Assembly: GCF_020991455.1 (NCBI RefSeq)
Contig: NZ_JAJMOX010000001.1
Span: 484,907 to 548,906, forward strand
DNA length: 64,000 nucleotides
From: Flavobacterium sp. JAS
Lineage (GTDB): Bacteria > Bacteroidota > Bacteroidia > Flavobacteriales > Flavobacteriaceae
Reading direction: 5' to 3'
Shown: piece after piece, positions 17,269 to 23,620 of the stretch
Numbering within the stretch: position 1 is the first letter of the stretch
Layout: each line of letters starts with the position of its first letter
Program-made: the position numbers and the translations under genes
The notes under the pieces: generated by a model
Databases searched by the model: none
Seen by the model: only the letters and a program-made list of their open reading frames with translations
What the model was told of the DNA's origin: nothing

Positions 17269-18111
17269 TTATTGTTTGTATTTGATCCCAATGCCTAAAA
17301 TATATCCGTTGCCTGTGTTGAAATCATAGATATTATGATTGTCGTTATCAATTAGGTTATATTTTTTATTAAAGTCATATCCGGCTTTAAAATTTAGAAA
17401 CCAGTTTTTAGTAACATTTCTTTCATACTCAAAAGCCGAAGTCATTTGCGATAAACTCGCTTTGGTGGCATTTTCATACAGCTTGTTTTGATTGTCTAAA
17501 TGATAAAAATTTCCATTGAAGCTATTCGTTAAACTGAATTTATTTCGGATGTTATTGGAGTACGAAATATTCGAATCCGGGAACCCTATCAATACATTGC
17601 TTTGCTCATTTATTTTATAGTTTATCGACAACGTTGGAATGAATTTGGGATAACCAAAAATGGCTGTTCTTGCCAATCCAATTTTAATATTAGTCTTTGA
17701 ATTTAATTGCTGATTAACAGCAACACTTCCAAAAAGTAAAAAATCAGAAGCATCTGGATTTTGCTGAAAATTTAGAGATGGCGTGATCTCCAATTCCAGT
17801 TTTGTTGTATTTGAAACTTCATGTTTGATTTCAAACTTATTTTGAATCTGATTAAACTGATCTGGATTTTCAATATCTTTAAAGCTGTCTAATTCATAAT
17901 TCACTTTCAAATTTGAATATTCTAATGTGTTTGTTATTTGATTTTTAGCATTTAATTTTTTACTGAAAAGGATTCCAATATTACTTTCGTTAAAATCAAT
18001 TTTATCTGTTGGTTCTGTTTTCAAATTCATATTTACGGAAAAATTTTCCTGAGCTTTCATACTGAAAAATGAAATTGAAAAAATCGAACAAATTAAAAAC
18101 CTTGTTTTCAT
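17269..18111 (-). CDS. Outer-membrane beta-barrel protein (DUF6268-like)
   Basis: This 280-residue protein has a signal peptide (cleavage after KAQ) and alternating amphipathic strands to the end, finishing in the barrel-like NGYILGIGIKYKQ. The pattern with KINEQSNVLIGFPDSNISY resembles the DUF6268 family. I am less sure of the family name than of the barrel character. It is the first gene of the minus-strand run that continues into the Kelch lipoprotein, DUF4907 and the LytS kinase. Its start is 230 bases from the divergent DUF4270 gene. Confidence 0.72.
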   Translation of the reverse strand: MKTRFLICSIFSISFFSMKAQENFSVNMNLKTEPTDKIDFNESNIGILFSKKLNAKNQITNTLEYSNLKVNYELDSFKDIENPDQFNQIQNKFEIKHEVSNTTKLELEITPSLNFQQNPDASDFLLFGSVAVNQQLNSKTNIKIGLARTAIFGYPKFIPTLSINYKINEQSNVLIGFPDSNISYSNNIRNKFSLTNSFNGNFYHLDNQNKLYENATKASLSQMTSAFEYERNVTKNWFLNFKAGYDFNKKYNLIDNDNHNIYDFNTGNGYILGIGIKYKQ

Positions 18112-18127
18112 TACTTATTTATTGGTT

Positions 18128-18135
18128 CAAAAGTA
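18128..18135 (-). promoter_or_regulatory. Candidate -7 box for the barrel-Kelch-kinase operon
   Basis: TACTTTTG on the minus strand, matching TAnnTTTG, 17 bases upstream of the barrel gene's ATG. The -33 element is not clear. Confidence 0.4.
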
Positions 18136-18318
18136 GGTGGCTAATGGTTTTAAAAAAAAGAAGATATATGTATGGCTCTTTTTGATAGACTAAATAGCCC
18201 TTTTTAAGGCTGAATGAAGTATTTGGCGGTAATAAACTGTTATAGATGATTTTCTGCTATTTATAGGCTAAAAATGCGTGACTGTATATGTTATAGTGTA
18301 GTGCAGAAGAGTGCATTT

Positions 18319-18326
18319 TATATTTG
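18319..18326 (+). promoter_or_regulatory. Candidate -7 box for the DUF4270 gene
   Basis: TATATTTG matches TAnnTTTG and ends 15 bases before the ATG at 18342. It overlaps the alternative TTG start at 18324, which makes that upstream start unlikely. The transcript would have a very short leader. Confidence 0.5.
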
Positions 18327-18341
18327 TTCAAAAAATTGATT

Positions 18342-19670
18342 ATGCACAAGTTTATATTAATGTTCTTTTTTGCGCTATCGTTAATCTCATGTGGTACAGA
18401 TACAGATGCCGGCGAGTTTGTTGTTGGGTCTGATTATTTGGCCTTGAGTAATAAAGTTGTTTTGATAGATACTCTTACGGTTGATATGTCTACCATAAAT
18501 TTGGATTCGCTTGTAACTTCAGGGCAAAGCCGAATTTTGATTGGAAATTATGACGATCCCATTTTTGGAAAGGTAAAGTCAGACAGCTATTTTCAATTAT
18601 CGTCTGCTACGTATACTTTAGTAAATAATGGTTCAGATACAGAATCTGTTAATTATGTTTTTGATTCTATTTCGATGATTTTAAAATATGATAACTATTA
18701 TTTTGGAGACACTACAAAGGTGCAGACATTTGATATCCATCGATTGATTCAGAAAGTAAAACCCAACACAGAGGATAATAATTTCTATAACAATTCGACC
18801 TTGAATTATAGTGCAGAAAGTCTTGGTACGATCTCCTATAAACCTCGCCCAACGGAAAAAGATTCGATCAATATTAAAATGAGTGATGCATTTGGAGAAG
18901 AACTTTTTCAGAAATTAAAGAAAAGAGAAGTCACGGATTTTGACACGTTCACAGAATACTTGAAAGGATTTGTTTTAGTGCCTTCTTCTTCTAATTCTTC
19001 CAGTGTAATTGGTTTTAGTACTACTACCAGTAAAATTAGGCTGTATTATTCAAAATACAAGGCAGATACTGAAGAGACGCCTTATATTATGGATTTCACT
19101 ATACTTGACAATACAAAACAGTTCAACTCTGTTTCATCGGATAAATCCGGAACTTTGCTCCAGAATCTGCCCGGAACAACAGGCAAGTTGTCAAGTTCCT
19201 TAACCAATCAGCAAGGATTTATTCAGTCCGGAACGGGGGTTTCCTGCAGAATTGATTTTCCCAATATCAAAGAGTTAAAAAAAATAGCCGCAAATGGGGC
19301 TATTGTTGCTGCCGAACTCGTTTTGAAACCAGTTAATAATTCTTATTCAGATAAATATCCTTTGGCCGATTCTTTAAGTGTTTATGTAGCCGATAATTTG
19401 AACAGGATTAGCGCGCCTTTGCTAAATTCTGCCGGAGCAGCAGTATATGGAATTTTAAATAAGAAGAGCGATGAGTTCAACGAAAACATTGGCTATACAA
19501 TTCCTATAGGAGGTTTTCTGCAAAAAGAAATGTTGAAACAATCAGATTCCAAATCTTCTTTGCTTCTTAATTTACCCGGAATTTCTAAAGCAGTCAACAG
19601 AGTTGTTTTAGGAGATCAAAAACATTTGAACAATAAAATTCAATTGAAAATTTATTACATCTCTTATTAA
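18342..19670 (+). CDS. DUF4270 family lipoprotein
   Basis: This 442-residue protein has a lipobox ending in LISC (Cys17 from the ATG at 18342). The DUF4270 pattern follows: VVLIDTLTVDMSTINLDSL, RILIGNYDDPIFGKVKSDSYFQL, and late segments on sugar-like strands (YPLADSLSVYVADNLNR). DUF4270 proteins are predicted surface or outer-membrane lipoproteins of Bacteroidota with unknown function. It is joined without a gap to the next outer-membrane gene (the ATG follows the TAA directly) and diverges from the barrel-Kelch-kinase operon. Confidence 0.85.
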   Translation: MHKFILMFFFALSLISCGTDTDAGEFVVGSDYLALSNKVVLIDTLTVDMSTINLDSLVTSGQSRILIGNYDDPIFGKVKSDSYFQLSSATYTLVNNGSDTESVNYVFDSISMILKYDNYYFGDTTKVQTFDIHRLIQKVKPNTEDNNFYNNSTLNYSAESLGTISYKPRPTEKDSINIKMSDAFGEELFQKLKKREVTDFDTFTEYLKGFVLVPSSSNSSSVIGFSTTTSKIRLYYSKYKADTEETPYIMDFTILDNTKQFNSVSSDKSGTLLQNLPGTTGKLSSSLTNQQGFIQSGTGVSCRIDFPNIKELKKIAANGAIVAAELVLKPVNNSYSDKYPLADSLSVYVADNLNRISAPLLNSAGAAVYGILNKKSDEFNENIGYTIPIGGFLQKEMLKQSDSKSSLLLNLPGISKAVNRVVLGDQKHLNNKIQLKIYYISY

Positions 19671-20906
19671 ATGAAAAATAAAATAGTTTATTTAAGTGGC
19701 GCCATTTTAATGTCGTTGACTTCATTTGCTCAAAGTATTTCAAGTTCTCCTTATTCATTATACGGAGTTGGAAGTTTATACGATTCTGATTTTGGATCGC
19801 TTCCGTCAATTGGTTCTTCGGGTATTGCATTGCCTTCGGATACTTTTATAAATAACTTAAATCCGGCGTCATTAGGTTATTTACCACAGAGTCATTTTAT
19901 GTTTGATATTGGAGGAAAAGCTATTGCTACAACGTATCAAAGTGGTTCAAGAAGCGAAAAGCGTAATAATTTTCAATTTTCGCATATAGCTTTTGCATTT
20001 CCGGTTACTAAAAACTCCGGATTTAGTGTTGCCTTGCGTCCTTATTCCAGTGCAGCATTTAAAATTTCTAATCTTAAACTACCAATTTCGGACAGCCAGG
20101 AATATTATTATCTAACTGCAGCGGGTTCCGGAGGATTAAATAATTTTGATTTTTCGTATGGATATCGATTTGGGAAAAAATTATCGGTAGGAGCGTCGGC
20201 AGCAGTTTTGTTCGGAAATACTGAGGATGACAGAAGTTTTCTTATTGCAAATTCTATAACGACGATAAATAAAAAAACAAATTATACGGGTTTGCGAGCT
20301 ACTTTTGGTGCCCAGTATAAAATTGATTCGACCTTTACAATTGCTTCAACATTTAAGTTGCCAGCACAAATTGGAGCTTCTAAAGTTCAGTCGGTTCAAA
20401 CGATAGCAAATGATGTTGCAACGAGTGTAGAATCGAATGTAGCAACAGATACAGATGATTATTATATGCCTTTAGAAATTGGAGTAGGAGTGAGCAAACG
20501 TTTTAAAAACAATTTAAACGTGACTCTTGATTATGAAAAGAGTTTATGGAACAATACCAATCAGTCTGAGCTATATGGAAATTTTGTTAATCAAGACAGA
20601 TTTGCACTTGGTTTTTCTTATAACTCCAGAAAAAATGCCAGAAGATATTGGGACACGGTTCAGTATTCTACAGGTTTGAATTTTGATACCGGTTATCTTG
20701 AAGTCGACGGAAAAAGAGTTAATAATTCAGCAATTTCTTTTGGAGTTTCGCTGCCAATTGAAAACACTTTTTCCGCCGTTAATATTTCTTATTCTTATGG
20801 ACAAAAAGGAAGAATCTCAGATAATCTTATCAAAGAAAACTACCATAAAATATCCTTGAATTTATCTTTGGATGGGATATGGTTCGTCAAGCGAAAAATA
20901 GAGTAG
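19671..20906 (+). CDS. Outer-membrane beta-barrel protein, unknown function
   Basis: This 411-residue protein has a signal peptide cleaved after SFAQ. It then shows SSSPYSLYGVGSL and NNLNPASLGYLP, which recall the N-terminal hatch pattern of FadL-like or PorV-like channels, and a long run of amphipathic strands (for example FSYGYRFGKKLSVGASAAVLFG). The start codon abuts the DUF4270 stop, so the two are surely co-translated and probably work together at the outer membrane. It ends four bases from the convergent murI stop. Confidence 0.75.
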   Translation: MKNKIVYLSGAILMSLTSFAQSISSSPYSLYGVGSLYDSDFGSLPSIGSSGIALPSDTFINNLNPASLGYLPQSHFMFDIGGKAIATTYQSGSRSEKRNNFQFSHIAFAFPVTKNSGFSVALRPYSSAAFKISNLKLPISDSQEYYYLTAAGSGGLNNFDFSYGYRFGKKLSVGASAAVLFGNTEDDRSFLIANSITTINKKTNYTGLRATFGAQYKIDSTFTIASTFKLPAQIGASKVQSVQTIANDVATSVESNVATDTDDYYMPLEIGVGVSKRFKNNLNVTLDYEKSLWNNTNQSELYGNFVNQDRFALGFSYNSRKNARRYWDTVQYSTGLNFDTGYLEVDGKRVNNSAISFGVSLPIENTFSAVNISYSYGQKGRISDNLIKENYHKISLNLSLDGIWFVKRKIE

Positions 20907-20910
20907 CGGT

Positions 20911-21687
20911 TTAAAAATCTTTTTCGATTACCGGATATTTATAATTTAAAATCGATTTTAAAACTTCAGGATTTGAGTTTACATAAAAAGTAGGATCGCC
21001 ATTTTGAGTATCGGTAAAACCAACTTTTTCGCGTAAGACATTTTGAGTTTGTCTTGCAACTGCTTCGCCTGAATCAATAATTTGAATATGTTCCGGCAGA
21101 ATCTTTTTTATCTGTGGAATCAAATACGGATAGTGGCTACAACCTAATACCAGATAGTCAATATTTGCATCAATCATTGGTTGTAAATATGATTCTAATA
21201 ATTGAGTCATCTCTGGCGAATTTAGATTTCCGTCTTCAATAAGCTGTACAAGTCCATGACCAACTTGCTCGATTATTGTAGTATGCTGAAACATTTCGGC
21301 AGTTTTATTAAATAACTCACTATTAAGCGTTCCTTTTGTAGCCAGAATACCAATCACTTGTGTTTTCGAATTATTAGCTGCAGGTTTTATTGCAGGTTCA
21401 ATTCCTATAAACGGAACATCATATTCAGCACGAAGTTCTCTTATGGCATTCGTTGTAGCCGTGTTGCAGGCAACAACGATAATTTTACAATTTTGCTCCA
21501 GTAAAAAATCAACATTTTTTTTGCTCAACGCAACAATTTCTTCTTTGGTTCTTTGACCATAAGGAGCATTTTTACTATCGGCTAAATAAATTGTTTTTTC
21601 GTTTGGAAGTAGTTCATGAATGGCGCTCCAGATGGAAGTTCCTCCAATACCAGAATCAAAAACGCCTATAGGATTGTTGTTCGTCAT
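20911..21687 (-). CDS. murI: Glutamate racemase
   Basis: This 258-residue enzyme makes D-glutamate for peptidoglycan in the cytoplasm. The two catalytic cysteines are present: Cys74 in VACNTATT and Cys183 in GCSHYPYL. The substrate loop GVFDSGIGG with Asp11/Ser12 is also present. A perfect -7 box (TAACTTTG) lies only five bases upstream of the ATG, so the message could be leaderless. It converges on the outer-membrane gene with a four-base gap. Confidence 0.96.
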   Translation of the reverse strand: MTNNNPIGVFDSGIGGTSIWSAIHELLPNEKTIYLADSKNAPYGQRTKEEIVALSKKNVDFLLEQNCKIIVVACNTATTNAIRELRAEYDVPFIGIEPAIKPAANNSKTQVIGILATKGTLNSELFNKTAEMFQHTTIIEQVGHGLVQLIEDGNLNSPEMTQLLESYLQPMIDANIDYLVLGCSHYPYLIPQIKKILPEHIQIIDSGEAVARQTQNVLREKVGFTDTQNGDPTFYVNSNPEVLKSILNYKYPVIEKDF

Positions 21688-21691
21688 ATTA

Positions 21692-21699
21692 CAAAGTTA
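21692..21699 (-). promoter_or_regulatory. Candidate -7 box very close to the murI start
   Basis: TAACTTTG on the minus strand, ending five bases before the murI ATG. If used, transcription would begin at or next to the start codon. No clear TTG is present at -33. Confidence 0.4.
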
Positions 21700-21801
21700 C
21701 ATATTTCTACGTTTTTCTACTATCAGGATGCTAAATAAATAAGTTAATAAAATGTAAAAAAAGTACTATATTTACTATTCAACCTTAAAACAATTATAAC
21801 T

Positions 21802-21966
21802 ATGAAATTTGTAAAAAATTGCGAGAAATTAACAAAAGAAGAGCTTAAAAGTATTAATGGTGGAAATTTTCCATATTGTCCGGTTGGCAAAATTTGCTAT
21901 AGAGGAGACGATGCAAATGGGCTTCCTATTTTTGATTGTGTACCAACAACAACTACATGCCCTTAA
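21802..21966 (+). CDS. Short peptide with double-glycine leader (bacteriocin/RiPP-like precursor)
   Basis: This 54-residue peptide starts with a leader containing LTKEELKSINGG (Gly20-Gly21). That is the classic signal cleaved by peptidase-containing ABC exporters and is widespread in Bacteroidota small secreted peptides. The predicted 33-residue core has four cysteines (26, 32, 46, 53) and ends TTTTCP, so one or two disulfides or other crosslinks are possible. No maturation enzyme, immunity gene or dedicated C39 exporter is nearby. The gene has its own terminator. The leader is convincing; the activity (toxin, signal or other) is unknown. Confidence 0.78.
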   Translation: MKFVKNCEKLTKEELKSINGGNFPYCPVGKICYRGDDANGLPIFDCVPTTTTCP

Positions 21967-21998
21967 AAATTAAAAAGTACAAATTTTAAAAGCAAAAA

Positions 21999-22030
21999 AA
22001 ATGGCTCAAACTTAAAAAGTTGAGCCATTT
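21999..22030. terminator. Bidirectional terminator between the leader-peptide gene and ompH
   Basis: AAATGGCTCAA (21999-22009) pairs with TTGAGCCATTT (22020-22030), with A runs on the left and T runs on the right. It can therefore end the plus-strand peptide transcript and the minus-strand ompH transcript. Confidence 0.8.
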
Positions 22031-22050
22031 TTAATAATGAGATTTATTTC

Positions 22051-22554
22051 TTAGAATCCTAAGTCTTTCTTAACATCAGCAGTTATGTTTGGACCGTCAG
22101 CTAATAATAAAGTAGAACCGTCAAGAACATATTGGAAACCTTTAGCTTTTCCAACTTTTTGGATAGAAGCTCTTACTTTTTCCATTAATGGTTTTACGAT
22201 ATCAGTTTCTTTTTGTTGTAGTTCTTTTTGTGCATTGTCTCTATAGTCAACAATTCTTTTTTGCATGTCTTGAACTTCTTTAGAACGATCTCCGTTTACA
22301 GCATCAGTTACAGTTGCAGCTTCAGCCTCGTATTTTTTAATTTTTACTTGGTATTCGTCAACCATTTTTTTGTATTCTGCATCATATGTACCGCTTAATT
22401 TTTGTAATTGGTTTTGAGCATCTAGCATTGCAGGCATTTTCGACATAATCTCGCTAACATCAACATGAGCTACCTTAGCTTGTGCGTTCATTGTGTTACT
22501 TGCTCCTAAAATTAAAATGGCAGCAATTAGTAAAGTTTTAATTTGTTTCATCAT
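22051..22554 (-). CDS. OmpH/Skp family periplasmic chaperone (second copy)
   Basis: This 167-residue protein has a signal peptide ending AQA, then a short strand (AKVAHVDVSEIMSKMP) and two long charged helices (about 45-120, VQDMQKRIVDYRDNAQKELQ) that form the Skp tentacles. It closes with the FQYVLDGSTLLLADGPNITADV strand region. Skp trimers hold unfolded outer-membrane proteins on the way to BamA, encoded two genes upstream. It is 15 bases downstream of the longer OmpH gene and is the last gene of the run. Confidence 0.9.
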   Translation of the reverse strand: MMKQIKTLLIAAILILGASNTMNAQAKVAHVDVSEIMSKMPAMLDAQNQLQKLSGTYDAEYKKMVDEYQVKIKKYEAEAATVTDAVNGDRSKEVQDMQKRIVDYRDNAQKELQQKETDIVKPLMEKVRASIQKVGKAKGFQYVLDGSTLLLADGPNITADVKKDLGF

Positions 22555-22569
22555 TTTTAAAAATATTAA

Positions 22570-23580
22570 TTAATTATTGGTCGTATTTGTTTTCGGTGTT
22601 TCGGCTTCTTTTGCTTTTTTAGCCGCTTCTCTTTCCTCTAAGATTTTTTTTCTTCTTTCTTCTAATTCTTTTTTACGTTGCTCATAAAGCTTTTGTCTTT
22701 CTGCCGCTTTATCTACCGTTGGTGCTGCTGGTGTTGTTTCAGTTCCCGCCGCTGGTGTTGCGGTTTTTGCTGTACCGTCAGTTTTAGTAGCATCAGTTGT
22801 TTTTGCTGTTTCAGAAACCGTGCCATTTTTTTTGGCTTCTCGCTCTGCTAATATTGCTTTTCTTCTGTCGTCGTATTCTTTTTTCTTAGCTTCCTGCTCT
22901 AATTTTCTGTCTTCGATTAGTTTATCTCTGGCAGCTTTCTTTTCGTCTAATACTTTTTGTCTGTCTTGCAATGCAGGATTTTCATCAATAGCATTTTCTT
23001 TACTTTCTTTAGCTTCCTGATCTTTCAATTGTTTTTTAGTCAACTGTTCACGTTTGTCAGTTCTGTTTAAAATACGTAGAACCTGATCGCTAATATCAAA
23101 CCTTTTATTGCTAAAAAGCATTGTTAAATCTGATGATTTATCAAATACAAAATCATAATTTTTAGCTTCAGCTATATCTTGAACAGCTGTAAAAACTTGA
23201 TCTTGTATAGGTTTTGCTAACGCCTTTTTTTGATGAATTAAACTTCCGTCAGGACCAAATTGTTTTTGTTGGTAATCTAACATTTCGTCTTCAAGAAATT
23301 TGATCTCAGTTTCTCTTTCATCAATTAACTCTTTGGTAAGTAGTGCTTTTTCAGCTTTAAGACTTTCTTTAAGAGTATTAATATTTAGCTTCTTAGCTTC
23401 AATTTCCTGTTTCCATTTTTGGGCTTTTAACTCCAATTGGGCTTTCGCTTCTTTATAGTCGGAAACATTTTCCAAAATGTATTCCATGTCGATGTAGCCA
23501 ATCCTAGTCGTTTTTCCTTGTGCCTGACTTGTATTGACTACAATCAAGGCTAAAAATATAAATAAAAACTGTTTTCTCAT
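22570..23580 (-). CDS. OmpH/Skp family chaperone with long charged C-terminal extension
   Basis: This 336-residue protein has an OmpH/Skp core (residues 22-175, with RIGYIDMEYILENVSDYKEA and the closing YDFVFDKSSDLTML). It continues into a lysine/glutamate coiled coil (180-250), a Thr/Ala/Pro linker (about 255-290) and a second charged helix (ERQKLYEQRKKELEERRKK). It is about twice the usual Skp length. It sits between bamA and the shorter OmpH gene, 40 bases after the bamA stop. The extension may bridge to peptidoglycan or partner proteins, but this is inferred from composition only. Confidence 0.85.
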   Translation of the reverse strand: MRKQFLFIFLALIVVNTSQAQGKTTRIGYIDMEYILENVSDYKEAKAQLELKAQKWKQEIEAKKLNINTLKESLKAEKALLTKELIDERETEIKFLEDEMLDYQQKQFGPDGSLIHQKKALAKPIQDQVFTAVQDIAEAKNYDFVFDKSSDLTMLFSNKRFDISDQVLRILNRTDKREQLTKKQLKDQEAKESKENAIDENPALQDRQKVLDEKKAARDKLIEDRKLEQEAKKKEYDDRRKAILAEREAKKNGTVSETAKTTDATKTDGTAKTATPAAGTETTPAAPTVDKAAERQKLYEQRKKELEERRKKILEEREAAKKAKEAETPKTNTTNN

Positions 23581-23620
23581 AATATTACCTTATTTGAAAA
23601 TCATTAACGGAAAATTCTCA

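Noticed and set aside
18324..18341. TTG start adding six residues to the DUF4270 lipoprotein
   Set aside because: The codon is part of a perfect -7 promoter box, and the ATG at 18342 gives a clean lipoprotein signal.
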